A stretch of DNA of 64,000 nt from Macrothele yani (GCA_039090855.1 CM077025.1:97258489-97322488), one strand, 5' to 3'; positions 1 to 11,261 are shown, counted from the stretch's first letter. Notes: generated by a model from the letters alone, not told the origin. Numbers and translations are program-made.

Positions 1-869
1 ATAGAACTAGCAAAATATATATCCAAGAAATAGCACTTTGACAGAAATCAGTTAGAAAGCATAAGACTAAAGTCAGCTAGAACGACAGCCAGCTCGAATG
101 TCAGCGAATGTACATTGTAAACATCATTCTTATTTTTTTCCCATACGTCATTCAACTCCTGACCTTAGTTCAGGTTGCCATAAGATATTCATTCGAGAGA
201 GAAATGTAGCGTTAAGTTTAGTAACCATTTAATAATTACATAGGAACATGAACTAAAAAAGGAAAGTTATGTCACAGTATACGTCACACTCTTCTTGTAA
301 TGACATCTTTCATTCATGTGTTTATTGTTCCATCTTGTTCTCATGTGGAAGGTCGTCGGTACATTTTGTTCGGCCAGTCATGTTTTAGGTCATCATGAAA
401 TCATTGGGTCTCGCCCACCTTTTCAAGCGTCATCTGTTCATTCCATGTACGTATAATGCATGTCCTCTGTCTCTCCGTTATTCATTAGCTCGGCGAACGG
501 TTCATCATTCACAAGCTGCCCTTTCGCATCAAGTTTTGTTTCGTCTCAGTTCCCGCTCGAAGATGCGACTTGTGATATCACGCCTCTTGCACTCACAGTC
601 CACCAATCTAACGGAATGGAAAGAAATGAAGATTATTCACAATATATCAAATAATTACTGGTAATAAGTTTTATCAGAGTATCATAGGGCTGCTTTGTAT
701 ATTTATAATAAGTTGTGTCCCAAAATGATAGAGCCACAGGAGAAAGTGGATAAATAACAAACTATAATTCAATTAAATGATTGTACAGGGGTGCATATAA
801 GTATTCATGCAGTGAGACATATATGTGCACCAAAATAAAAGTTGAAGGTTCCAAACAAATACGTTGAAC
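1..869. other. No gene recognised
   Basis: AT-rich sequence with only short open frames that show no recognisable motif or codon pattern. The phrase around 716-735 (gtgtcccaaaatgatagagc) resembles the one at 868-893 and may be a decayed transposon end. Confidence 0.5.
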
Positions 870-1118
870 TGGGGACTGTCCCAAAAAGGTAGAACCGTTG
901 TCACAAATGTGTGTCAAACAAGATTTTTAACGGCCAATAAAACTTGCATTTTGATGGATGACATAAAACACACGTTTTGGCATTTAGTTCACTAGTTTCT
1001 GACACTGCTGTAGGGAAATATTGTCCCAAGTTTTCAGAATTGCACTTTGAAGGTCCATAACACTGTTGAATAGCCTCCATTGTGCCTGCACCTTACGTGC
1101 GACAGCTGCCCAAAACAG
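870..1118 (-). pseudogene. Tc1/Tc3-like transposase C-terminal fragment
   Basis: Read on the minus strand from about 1114, the sequence gives the end of a Tc1-superfamily transposase: WAAVARKVQAQ, then NSVMDLQSAILKTWDNI, then SLQQCQKLVN, a stop, and MPKRVFYVIHQNASFIGR before a terminal stop. The 'xxWdxIxxxxxqkLVxSMPkR' pattern is the C-terminal hallmark of Tc1/Tc3 transposases, which cut and paste DNA at TA sites in the nucleus. Everything upstream, including the catalytic DDE core, is missing, and the 30/60-bp minisatellite begins where that core should be. A terminal inverted repeat may start near 868 (ggggactgtccc), but I found no partner. The assignment rests on a short translated stretch. 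Confidence 0.55.
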
Positions 1119-1119
1119 A

Positions 1120-2245
1120 ATCTTTCTGAGGATGGAAAGATACCGTTTCGCGGTGCCGAAAATGAAATTAAAAGGTTTCAGAGTGCCGAGGATGGAAACA
1201 TACCGTTTGCCGTTGCCGAAAATGAAATTAGAAATGTTTCAGAGTGCCGAGCATGGAAAGGTAACGTTTCGCGGTATCAAAGATGAAATTCGAATGTTTC
1301 AGAGTATGCCAGGGATCGAAAAATACAGTTTTACGATGCCGAAAATGGAATTAGAATGTTTCAGACTACCGCGGATAGAAAAATACAGTTTTGCCGTGCC
1401 GAAGCTGAAATTAGAATGTTTCAGAGTGCCGAGGATAGAAAGATAACGTTTCGCGGTATCGAAGATGAAATTAGAATGTTTCAGAGTGCCGAGGATGGAA
1501 AAATATTGTTTTGCGGTGCCAAAGATGAAATTAGAATGTTTCAGACTGTCCAGGAAGGGAAAATAACGTTTCTCGGCATCGAAGATGAAATTAGAACGTT
1601 TCAGAGTGCCGAGGATGGAAAAAATACAGAGTTGCGGTGCCGAAGACAAAATTAGAATGTTTCAGAGTACCGAGGATGGAAAGATAACGTTTCACGGTAT
1701 AGAAGATGAAATTAGAAATTTTCGAGGTCCCGAAGGTAGAATTGGAATGTTTCAGGGTGCCGAAGATAGAAAAAGAATGTTTTACGGTGTCAAAGATTAA
1801 ACAAAATCATTTCACGCTGTCGAAGAATAACTGACGACGTTTGCCAATAATGGAAAGAAAACATTTGCCAAGTATAGGATGAGAACTTTTCAGAGTGCCA
1901 GAAATATTGTAGAATGATAACATTTCATAGTGCCGAAGATGGAATGAAATTGTTCCCTGGTACCGAAGCTAGAAAGAGAAAATTAGAACGTTTCAGAGTG
2001 CCGAGGATGAAAAAATACAGTTTTGCGGTGCCGAAGATGGAATTAGAGGGTTTCAGAGTGCCGAAAATGGAATAAGAACATTTCAGGGTGCCGAAAATGA
2101 AACAAGGAAATTTCAGGGTGCTGAGCATGGAATAACATTTCAGGGTGCCGAAAATTGAATGAGAGCATTTCAAGGTGCCGAAAATGGAACAACAACATTT
2201 CAGGCTCCCTAAAATGAAACGAGAACATTTCAGGGTGCTGGGTGG
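1120..2245. repeat. Degenerate 30-bp minisatellite with 60-bp higher-order unit
   Basis: The core is 'tttcagRgtgccgaagatgRaa'. Between about 1140 and 1700 two ~30-bp variants alternate, giving a clear 60-bp period: one has 'tttcagagtgccgagg', the other 'tttYgcggtRYcgaag'. From about 1985 to 2240 the simple ~30-bp unit (tttcagggtgccgaaaatg) repeats without alternation. A less regular stretch at 1790-1980 joins the two. Several frames stay open on both strands because the unit is a multiple of three and lacks stops, so the long open frames here are repeat artefacts. Confidence 0.85.
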
Positions 2246-2354
2246 TGACTATCATCGTAAAAATGTGGATCTTCCGCATCCTGAATTGTTTTACGCACAA
2301 TGCAGGTCCCTACATTTTCCTTTGTTTGACTCATTCTTCCAACACTATTCATAT

Positions 2355-5300
2355 CATCATCATCATCATTGTCAACCATTATCAATCCACTGCTGGACGA
2401 AGGTCTCCCCAAGTTTCCTCCACACGGTCTGTCTTGTGCCAGTCTCCTCCATGTCACTCCCGCATACTTCCGAATTTCATTCACCCGTCTCCCATGTGGT
2501 CTTTTTCTGGGTCTTTTCCTGTCCCTTGGAATCCAATCTAAAATTTCGGCTGTCCATCGATGGCCTGCTCTTCTGGCAGTATGTCCAGCCCATTACCATT
2601 TCAGGGATTTAACTCTGATCATGATGTCTTCCACTCTTGTCATTTTTTGGATCCACAAGTTCCTCTTCTTATCTCTCCTGGTTACACCAAGCATGCACCT
2701 CTCCATGCTACTTTGAGTTGTCTGCAGCCTTTCTATGTCCTTTTTAGTTAAGGCCCACGTCTCTGCACCATATATAAGCACTAGAAGGATGCATTGATCA
2801 AACACTTTTCTTTTAAGACATAATGGCGTATTGCTTTTGAAAATTATGCTGTTTCTTCCAAACGCTCTCCAGGAAAGTTTTGTACGCCGATTAATTTCTT
2901 CATCAATGTGACCCTCACTTGATATCTGCTGTCCAAGATAAACGTACGTGTCTGTTATCTCCAGCTTTTCTCCATCAATCGATAAATCTTCATTTCTTGT
3001 AAAAGCATTGAACATCACTTTTGTCCTCTGAAAGTTCATTTTTAATCCCACTTCTTTACTCTTGTCAGCAAGTTCCTGGATCATACTCGGCAGCTCTGAT
3101 GGGGATGTTGCAAAAATGACCACGTCATCAGCAAAACGAAGGTGGGTTAGATAATCTCCATTAATCTTTATTCCTTTGTTTTCCCAGTTCAGTGATTGAA
3201 AGACATTTTCCAATGTGGCATTAAGTAGCTTCGGAGATATGGTGTCATCTTGTCTCACTCCCTTTCCAATTTTTATGTGTGTTGTATTTTCAAAAAGCGA
3301 CCGAATCTTTGCACTTGCATTTTCATAGATGTTATTAATAATATTAATGTATGTATCTTCAATACCGCAGGATTTCAGAGCCATTGTAACTGCTGATGGT
3401 TTCACCGAATCAAAGGCTTTTTCATAATTGATAAAAGCCATGCACAATGGAAGTTCATATTCCCTCGCTCTTTCAATTCGTTCTCTCAGTACGTGGATAT
3501 GATCTATTGTGTTGTAGCCACTCCTGAATCCAGCTTGTTCTCTCAGTTGAGCTATGTCCAGTTTTACTTTCAAGCTGTGTGAAAGAACTTTAGTGAAGAT
3601 TTTATAAACCACTGATAGGAGGCTGATAGGTCTGTAGTTTCCAAGATCCTCAATGTCACCTTTTTTATGCAGCAGGATCATTGTAGCATTGCTCCAATCC
3701 TCAGGAATCTTCCCTTCATTAAAGCATCGAGTAAAAACTTGGGCGAGTACTGTTTCCATTTCTCCACTTGCTTCTTGTATGATGTCTACGGTAATTCCAT
3801 CTTCTCCTGGAGCTTTTTTCCGTTTCATGTTCTTGATTGCATGTGCAACTTCTCCTGGGAGGACTGGAAGAACTCTGGTACCTTTCGTAATGTCTGGAGT
3901 ACATGTATCATTCCTTTTATATAGTTTTGAGTAGAAATATTTCACTCTTGTCAAAATTTCACCTCTATTTCTTGTTACAGAACCATCTTGTTTTCTTAGT
4001 GCCATAATATGTTTTCTTCCCTTACTGAGATGCCCCTTTGCTATCTTTAGGCTTTGGTTGATTTAAATTGCTTTCCTCACTAGTTCACAGTTGAATTTCC
4101 TTACGTCTTCAGTGATACTTTTTCGTACTGTCTTGCATAGCTCTATATATTCCACTTTGGAAGTCACATCATCTTTAGTTGTCCTCACCTCTCTTCTTTT
4201 TTGCATCAACATTTTGGTTTTTCCTGATAATTTGTTCACATGCAACTTGTTCTTAGACCCAGATAATTTTGTTGGTGTTTCCATAAGAGCTTTGGTTACT
4301 TTTCTGTTAACTTCAGAAATATCCACTTCTTCCGATGTTAGGCCTTCTAAAGCAGAGAATCTGTTCTTCAGTTCCAACTTGAAAGTATTATGTCGTTTTT
4401 TAAGGTTAGTTATGTCAATATATTTTGTTTGTCTTATGAGCTTGCCACGTTCGAGTTTAGTGTTGAGGTGCATCTTACATCTCACCAATCTATGGTCACT
4501 ACCTGTGTTGAACTTGTTTAGCACACTGCAGTCTTGCATGACAAATTTCTTGTTACACATAATAAAATCAATTTCACTTGTCGTCCCATTTGGATGCCTC
4601 CATGTCCATTTCCTTTGCGGCTTTTTCATGTAAAAGGAGTTCATGATGAAAAACCCTTCTACTTCTGCAAACTCAACGAGAGTATTTCCCCGTTGGTTTC
4701 TGTTGCCGTGACCAAATTTACCTACTGAAGTTTCATTCTGTTGCCGTTGCCCTATTTTCACATTGAAATCTCCCACAATTCTCTTCAAGTGCTGCTTGCC
4801 TTTATTATTTAGATGACGAATTTCCTCATAAAATTCTTCAATTTCTTCTTCAGGATGACTTGTGGTGGGTGCATAAGTTTGAATAATCTGTGCCTGGTAT
4901 CTTCTGGAGAGTTGGATAGCGAGTCGTGCAGCTCTGTCAGAGGAACTTTCAACTTCTACAACTTTATCCTTCAGTTTCTTGTTTATTATAAATCCAACAC
5001 CACTAGTTCTGCCAGTATCTGTCCCACGATAGTAGAAGAGATGACCACTTTTCAGTTAAATGAGATCTTCTCCTTTTCTTCTTACCTCACTTAGCCCGAC
5101 GATGTCCCACTTGATCCTTTGTAGTTCCTCTTCCAATTCAAGAAGCCTTGAATCAGAAGATAGGGAGCGTCCGTTATACGTCGCCAAGGTCAGCATCAGA
5201 TGGCAGCCTAGTCCGGTCCTCCGGGGATTCTTAGCACCCTCTGCCTTCATGTCGCACTAGCCGCTGCCTTGGCCAGGTACATTCCAGCTGCCGGAGACTG

Positions 5301-5538
5301 AGGGCCAAGATTTAAGTTGTGGAGTCATTTTGGAGGGGTTTGGCCACAACTCACTACGCTGGCCAAGCGGGTTGGTGAGTGTGGGATAGCATTTCCTCTA
5401 ATCCCGATGGTATAGTTATACCGCTATTGGTTGTCGTCAGAGCCCCTTTAGTGGGAACAGGATGCACCACGAGAAGGCGTATTTGACATTTGTCAAGGAG
5501 AGGCTGTGATGCTACGCATCACCTGACCTTGCATCCCC
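2355..5538 (-). mobile_element. Full-length RTE-clade non-LTR retrotransposon, copy A
   Basis: A 3.18-kb element on the minus strand. Its 5' end is at 5538 and its 3' end is the (GAT)n tail at about 2355-2370. The direct repeat tattcatat flanks it (2346-2354 and 5539-5547), a target-site duplication of about 9 bp. The 5' leader (about 5300-5538) matches the leader of copy C at 37569. Organisation is leader, one frame with an endonuclease followed by reverse transcriptase, and a trinucleotide-repeat tail, typical of the RTE clade. Its length is within 2 bp of copy C, which supports full length. Confidence 0.88.
2593..5250 (-). pseudogene. RTE ORF: AP-like endonuclease + reverse transcriptase
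   Basis: The protein nicks genomic DNA and reverse-transcribes the element RNA from the nick. From the N-terminus the frame reads LATYNGRSLSS, GLSEVRRKGED (catalytic Glu of the exonuclease/endonuclease/phosphatase fold), VGDFNVKIG, SEIDFIMC and TGSDHRLVR, then the reverse transcriptase with NYRPISLLSVVYKIF, GFRSGYNTIDHIH, MAFINYEKAFDSV (motif A with Asn for Asp at one position), GVRQDDTISP and LRFADDVVIFA. All segments share one reading frame. It is closed by nonsense changes at about 5056 (GAA to TAA), 4063 (GAA to TAA) and 2593 (CAA to TAA) relative to copy C, with no frameshift seen. Another TAG lies just upstream of Met 5250. Such proteins are often misannotated as craniofacial development protein 2. 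Confidence 0.85.
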
Positions 5539-5547
5539 TATTCATAT

Positions 5548-7065
5548 ACGTTTACTTAAAAGTATGTAAAAAGGATTGGAGATAAATTTTGTTTCCTATC
5601 AACAGGAAATTGTCTTTGTATATATAGAAGCATTTTCGTGGCTCCCCCCTAAAAAAAGGCAAAAGAGACACTCATAGAATAGTTTTACAGTTGCATGTGC
5701 TGCATAGGCAGAAACAGCAATGGTAGTTATAAAGAAATAAGTTAAATAAGACCAGTGCCTTCCCACAATCCGCGCTGTGGCTCACCTTACTAAACAGTGG
5801 TCTTTTCCAAGTTTCTCCAAATGTTTTGTGTACCTAAATGTCCAGGTAAGGAGAACATTTAATTTTTTTCCATGGAAGCAACTTCCTTTTCCTCTTTTTC
5901 CTTCTAAAGATGTAATAATTCTTTATTAAGTTCTTTTAACAATTGGGGAAAATTTATGAGCGCTCGTCCTTTGTGAGACATGTTTACAAAATTTTTTTTC
6001 AGGAAATCGTAGGATCAGTTTGCCATCACATATATTTCATTATCTGAAAACAGTAATATCTTCGCCTTACGCTTTTATGCTTATACATTTCTCTAAAGCA
6101 GCCTTACATGTTTTTCTTTTTCCTTTGTTTACCTGCTAAACGTTGTGAAAAACATCGGATTTGCAATAATCACTGTAATAGATTTGCGATTATAAAACCT
6201 GTTTTCCTCTGAAATATAGATGCCAAAATTACGAAGTATCTAGATAGCAAACTTATAGTGAGAATTCATCAAAGTTAAAAATAAGCTGGCATTTAATTAA
6301 CAACATTCTGTTCCGCTTTTTCAATTTTTTTCTGTCCACCTTCCCCCACAAACGCAAAGCAGTAATCAAGGTAAGGCAGATTATTTCTTCAAAGTGAAAG
6401 AAGTAATCATTTTGTCTTTAATTCTTCACGATATTCATTAATACTTCTAATTAGCGGAAAACTTTAATAATGAGCTATTGAAATAATAAGTTAACGATGC
6501 AGAACGCAAAGCTCTTTCTGCCGATAAAGTTAATACCGTAAATGAAACGAATTAATTGAGTTTTTTTTAATTTTACTCCGCTCTCTATAAAATGCCGGGT
6601 ACGTTTCTTAATAACTTCCCAAATAATCCCACTGTTTTCTAGTACGTATACTTACGTCCTTATTTTGTCAACGATTTCTTTTCACTGAGAAAACACGTGC
6701 ACTCATTTAATGAATATGCCTTGATTAAAAGGCGAAATTACATCATGCACATTCAAAAGAGGCTTGTTCACTAATTCTCGTTTTATATGGACGAAAAAAA
6801 AAGTACTGCAATGAAAGCAGTTAAAATTTAAGTATTGTAAACAGGTTCTTTAAAGGACGTGATCATAGCCTGAAGAATGGAATAAATAAAAAGGTTAACC
6901 GTTCTGTGAAGACATGAACCATATTAAAGAAATCCAGAAAAAGTACATCTCTCTGCAGAAGTCTCAATCCTGTTATGATAAAATCATTTCATGATATTTT
7001 TTAAACATCCGTCCAGCAGTATATTTATATGGTGGAAATTTAGAAGCAACAGATACCTACATCTA
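5548..7065. other. No gene recognised
   Basis: AT-rich, with stop codons in all frames and no recognisable protein, tRNA or transposon end. Confidence 0.5.
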
Positions 7066-8359
7066 CGAGGTTTGTACCGAAAGTAATGCAAAAGTGGGCA
7101 TAACTTTTTTATTAACTGACAGAGATCATTCGAACTGCACACGTTGGTAGAATATCTCTCCCTCTATAGCAAACCTCCTTCTTCATTGCAGGTAAATAAG
7201 GGATTCCAAACAGAAGCAACGTGCCGTCATTGCGTTCTTGATGAAGAAGGAAGGGTGCAGGCTGTCCGACATCTACAGAAAGCTACAGAATGTTTACGGA
7301 GATGACACCATTAACAAGAACAATGTGCATAGATGGATGAAGAAGTTTAAAGAAGGGGAAAGTAGCATTGAAGACAAACCACGCAGCGGTACACCATCAT
7401 CTGCGACCGCTGACACTAATCGTCAGCGAGTGGATGAATTGATTCGCGCAGAGAGGCGAGTCACAATCCGGAAGCTTGTTGCGCAACTGAACTGTAGACA
7501 CAATGTCATACAGAAGATGGTAGAAGACATAAGGTATCGGAAAGTGTGTGCAAATTGGGTACCTCGGCGGTTCACACCCGATTTGAAGGAGAGAAGTGTG
7601 GAAGTCTGTTGTGATATGTTGGAAGCGTTTGAAGCCAACGAAAACACGTTTTTATCGATGTGGTGACAGGGGATGAAACGTGGGCGTATCTTTACGATCC
7701 GAAAACGAAAAGTCAATCCATGGAATGGCGTCACACCTCTTCACCATGGCCTAAGAAGTTCAAGAGCCGGCGATCAGCACAGAAAGTCACGGTGACTGTT
7801 TTTTGGGATTACAGGGGTGTCATTCTCATTGATTTTCTGGAACGTGGCCGTACCGTGACCAGCGAGCGGTACATTGAGACACTCAAGAAACTATAGAGAA
7901 GCCATAAGGAGGACGAAACCGAACAAGAATCTGAAAAGGATCCATAATCACCATGACAATGCGAGCCCTCGCAAATCTTTTGCAACAAATCAGGCGATCA
8001 GCAAATTAGGCTGGTCGGTGGTACCCCATCCACCGTACAGCCCAGATCTGGCACCCTCTAACTTCCACCTGTTCGTTCCAGTGAAGGACAGTCTCCGGGG
8101 AAAACGATTTGATGACAGACGAGGAGAAAGTGGCTGTGAAGAAGTGGGTACAACAATCCGCACCTGAATTTTTTTCCAAGAGGATTCGAGAGTTGGGTTC
8201 AACGAGAGCGCAAATGCATGGTTTGTGATGGAGACTATGTTGAGTAGTACCTTTGTAAAGAGGAAGGGTTACTCTATCAGCATGTGCAATTTGAACGAGC
8301 TCTGTCAGTTAATAAAGAAAGTTATGCCCACATTTGCATTACTTTCGGTACAACCCTCG
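7066..8359 (+). mobile_element. Mariner element, near full length (family M1)
   Basis: The 1.29-kb element is bounded by inverted repeats: the left end reads cgaggtttgtaccgaaagta, and the right end ends with tactttcggtacaaccctcg. TA is present on both sides (7064-7065 and 8360-8361), as expected for IS630/Tc1/mariner insertion. A truncated, internally deleted relative lies at 62393-63258. Confidence 0.85.
7238..8167 (+). pseudogene. Mariner transposase (SETMAR-type), frameshifted
   Basis: A D,D34D mariner transposase in three overlapping frame segments (7238-7666, 7660-7896, 7874-8167). The N-terminus has the helix-turn-helix pair (YRKLQNVYGDDTINKNNVHR, then WMKKFKEGESSIEDKPRSGT). The catalytic triad is VTGDETW (first Asp), HHDNAS (second Asp, degraded from HDNARPH) and YSPDLAPSNFHLF (third Asp). 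About 310 codons in total, slightly short of the family's usual ~345. At least two frameshifts separate the segments, near 7660 and 7880, so no active protein is expected. Confidence 0.85.
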
Positions 8360-8394
8360 TATATTCCGCGAAGGAAATATTCTCCTGTTAATAA

Positions 8395-8660
8395 GTGCAA
8401 ATACGTCAGAATTATTAACACAGAAACCAGACATTGCCAACCCTGGTCCGAGCTGGGTCCGGGTTCGAATCCCGGTGAGGCATGAATGTTGTCTTTGTCT
8501 TACGACACAGGCTCTCTCTCCCTTCCCTGGAACCAGTGGCCAAGATTAGGAACGGATGACTGCTTATAGCCCATTGAGTTGCTAACGGTGGTCGTTCAGA
8601 TCCCATTAATGAAAAAAAAAAAGATATTTCTGAATTGCCTGTGTTTACTGTTCATATTAT
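8395..8660. repeat. Copy of a foldback arm, split by a SINE
   Basis: The stretch 8400-8436 (cgtcagaattattaacacag, then aaaccagacat) and the stretch 8623-8660 (tatttctgaattgcctgtg, then tttactgttc) line up with the left and right halves of one arm of the inverted repeat at 8924-8986. The SINE at 8448-8622 lies between the halves, so the uninterrupted arm acts as an empty-site comparison. Confidence 0.55.
8448..8622 (+). mobile_element. tRNA-derived SINE (family S1), 5'-truncated
   Basis: Contains the tRNA B box (gggttcgaatcccgg) and the family body (gtctttgtcttacg, ccttccctggaaccagt, gactgcttatagcccattga, ggtggtcgtt) and ends in an A-rich tail. The A-box half seen in the copies at 60351 and 60633 is missing. 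Confidence 0.8.
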
Positions 8661-8689
8661 AACATCAATCACGTCTGAAACTTGAAAAT

Positions 8690-8905
8690 TAGATCGCCCT
8701 GGAGCGGTATCGAACCCACATCTCTCGATTTCCTTTCAAGCATGCTATCCGTTGCATCACCCAGGACGATAAAGTCCCAAACACCTGAGTGTTAAGAATC
8801 AGAATATTCTCTGATTTTCGCCAATCGGAGCAAATTCTGCTTTCTTGTAGCGATAAGTATATCACCAGTCTCTTACGTAAATTCTGTGGAAGAAATATTC
8901 TTTTC
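8690..8905 (-). mobile_element. Possible tRNA-derived SINE of another family
   Basis: On the minus strand there is a tRNA-like block with a B-box-like gggttcgataccgctcca about 45 bp after tgggtgatgcaacggatagc, which could be a weak A box. The body does not match family S1. The ends are not defined. It could instead be a decayed tRNA gene. Confidence 0.4.
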
Positions 8906-8923
8906 ACGATACGCGGAAATAAA

Positions 8924-9074
8924 TGTATGTCAGAATTATTAACTCAGCAATAAGGCATCTCTGAACTGAGTGTTTTTACTGTTCATTTTCATGTCTTTTG
9001 ACGTGACGTGACGAACAGTAAATACAAGCGTTTCAGAGATGTCTGATTGCTGTATCAATAATTTTGACCTACAT
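8924..9074. repeat. Foldback: ~62-bp inverted-repeat arms
   Basis: The left arm is about 8924-8986 (atgtatgtcagaattattaa ... tttactgttc). The right arm is about 9012-9074 (gaacagtaaat ... aattttgacctacat), its reverse complement with scattered mismatches. The spacer is about 25 bp. Half-copies of the same arm flank the SINE at 8448. Confidence 0.75.
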
Positions 9075-9592
9075 CTATCTCGGACAACAGATATCGACGT
9101 CAAAGAATTATACATATAAACACCCAGATCTCTCTGTATGGAACGCTTGACGTCACAGCAACGTCGGCATCGTGGCACCATATCTTCATGCTGAGAGGAA
9201 ACGCAGTCAAATACGCCTCATTATCGTACATTTTGCAAAATATTTCGCAGGGGGCTTATTTATAAGTTGAAATCACTCATGGAAGATCCGAAAGTTCAGT
9301 GTTTTGAGAAAATCGACAGCTCATATCTACACGATTGAGTTTCAAAAGCGAGGACCACCACATGCTCACATTTTAATTGTTCTGCGAGCGGAAACAAGTT
9401 TTGAACTACTGAACGTATCGATCAATTCGTGTGTGCTCTCGGGAGGTCAAGGTGATCGCGTGCCAATTTAAAAACAATAGATTATCAATGACTCGGGTTC
9501 TACGTCGTATTTATCCAATCTACAAAATTGGAATTGAATTCTTAATATCAAGGCAAATTGTGTTTGGATATTAGTTTAATTTAGCACAATTC
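9075..9592. other. No gene recognised
   Basis: AT-rich. The phrase cattttgcaaaatatttcgc near 9228 recurs near 10214, so both may be parts of one older interspersed repeat. Confidence 0.4.
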
Positions 9593-9596
9593 GAAT

Positions 9597-9776
9597 TGTA
9601 ACGTACCAGGAGATGTGACGTACCTGCCAGCAGGACGGACACGACATAATGGCAGATAGGAATCAGAATAAAACGTCCGCGTAGCTCAATTGGTAGAGTG
9701 ACTTATTCCGGAATGAGGGGATCCGGGTTCGAATCCTGGCGTGGACAGAAATGACGGAGAAACTTACTTCGTTATA
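9597..9776 (+). repeat. 5' LTR of TRIM copy 1 with tRNA-like module
   Basis: 180 bp, beginning TGTAACG and ending TTCGTTATA. A 73-nt tRNA-like block occupies 9675-9747. Its acceptor stem is gtccgcg/cgtggac, it has a D-arm with A box tagctcaattgg, and a T-arm with B box ggttcgaatcc. The anticodon loop (ttccgga) is not properly closed, so this is a promoter-bearing tRNA relic rather than a functional tRNA gene. Confidence 0.8.
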
Positions 9777-9919
9777 ATGGCGCCCGAACTATCCGGATGA
9801 CCCGACCGTTCAAAATCTCGCAATGGTGTGATGTTATTTCCACACCGCGAGATAGGAAAAATAAGAGAATCCCTTCTCCAACCACTTCAAAAAAAATATT
9901 AATAATAAGGGGGAGATGA

Positions 9920-10099
9920 TATAACGTACCAGGAGATGTGACGTACCTGCCAGCAGGACGGACACGACATAATGGCAGATAGGAATCAGAATAAAACGTC
10001 CGCGTAGCTCAATTGGTAGAATGACTTATTCCGGAATGAGGGGACCCGGGTTCGAATCCTGGCGCTGACAGAAATGACGGAGAAATTTACTTCGTTATA
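9920..10099 (+). repeat. 3' LTR of TRIM copy 1 with tRNA-like module
   Basis: 180 bp, very close to the 5' LTR. The tRNA-like block is at 9998-10070 with both A and B boxes intact and a small change in the 3' acceptor strand (cgctgac). Confidence 0.8.
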
Positions 10100-10103
10100 G
10101 AAT

Positions 10104-10574
10104 ATTAATTTGTACGCTTTAATTATTTCTTACTTTTTCTATTTTATCGCTTGTTTCGAGTTTAAAGTTAATTATCTTATACATTTTGTAAAATATTTCA
10201 ACTACGTCACAATATCATACATTTTGCAAAATATTTCGCTACGCGCTTTTTATTATAAATATAAATACCCAGATCTGTTTAAAACTCTCTCTAACCTACA
10301 ATAAAAACTGAAATTTTGAGATGTCAAAGTTAGCAAAATTGCACCTAAAAACATTTTCAGCTCTTACACGAATGAGTTTTTATTATATTTTCTTACAGAA
10401 ATCCGGCATCTATTTAATTTGTTTCAGTCTGCTTCAATTAAAAATTTCACCGCGTCCTAGGTCGGGCAACATCCCCTATATATGAATATTTATTTAAAGC
10501 TTAAAAGCAGCCGTCCTAGAAGAGCTGCAGGCTAGTAAACTAATAGGGACATAAAACGTAGATGTTGTGCACTT
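10104..10574. other. No gene recognised
   Basis: Very AT-rich. It includes two copies of cattttgYaaaatatttcRc (about 10182 and 10213) related to the sequence at 9228. Confidence 0.4.
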
Positions 10575-11073
10575 GGAAAAAAACAATGTAATTTTCAAGG
10601 GCAATTCACCATTATGTCTTAAGAGAAAAGTGTTCAATCAATGTATCTTTCCTGTCTTTACTTATGGAGGAGAGACATTAATCTTAACTAAAAAAAGGCA
10701 TGCAAAAGCTTGGGCAACTCAAAAAAAAGCGTCGAGAGAAGCATGCTTGGTGTAACCAAAGAAGATTGGATTAGGAAGTCATGGTTCAGGAAACTGACAA
10801 GAATCGATGACATCATGATCAAAGTAAAGATGCTCAAGTGGCAAGGGTCTGTACATATTGCTAGAATAACTGACCAAAACTGAACAACTGAAACAATAGA
10901 CCGGATACCAATGGACAGGAAGAAAACCAGAAGATGATCACTTGGGAAGTGAGTGGATAAAATTCGAATGCATGCCTGAGCGACATGCAGGAGAATTCCT
11001 GAAGATAGGAAGTTCTGGAAGAGACTTTGGGAATCCTCCATTCAGCAGTGGATTAGGAATGGTTGTTATTTAT
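10575..11073 (+). mobile_element. RTE 3' fragment D (decayed)
   Basis: Matches the last ~500 bp of the RTE copies at 2355 and 37569: ccattatgtcttaagagaaa, the YGGETLILTKK segment (cf. YGAETWTLTKRD), the MLGVTR region and the RRLxQDRxxWxKLxxTF region read across several frames. Many indels and stops, and no (GAT)n tail. The 5' end (endonuclease and RT catalytic core) is absent. Confidence 0.75.
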
Positions 11074-11261
11074 GATATACAGATATGTGCATCTGGTGTA
11101 ATTGAGTTTTCTACAGAAATGCTGAGCTCTATAGTCTTGCATCATTAGGAACCCTCAAAACCATGAGATTTTCACACACATTTTTACTAATAGTTTCTTT
11201 TCTCCATTACTTTCCCCTTTTGAAGATCTTTGAGCATCTTTGCGGTTGTGTTATTATGATG

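Larger units (their letters stand above)
9597..10099 (+). mobile_element. TRIM-like LTR element with tRNA-like modules in its LTRs, copy 1
   Basis: A 503-bp non-coding element with direct terminal repeats (9597-9776 and 9920-10099) and a 143-bp interior. The 4-bp duplication GAAT flanks it (9593-9596 and 10100-10103). One base inside the left repeat is a primer-binding site, tggcgcccgaac (9778-9789), identical to the tRNA-Lys-type site of many retroelements. Just before the right repeat is a purine run, aagggggagatgata, which can serve as polypurine tract. The interior lacks about 120 bp that copies 2 and 3 have, probably by deletion. It has no open frame, so proteins must come from elsewhere. 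Confidence 0.8.

Noticed and set aside
1066..1800. Long overlapping open frames on both strands
   Set aside because: They are products of a stop-free tandem repeat whose 60-bp unit is a multiple of three, with no start context or domain.
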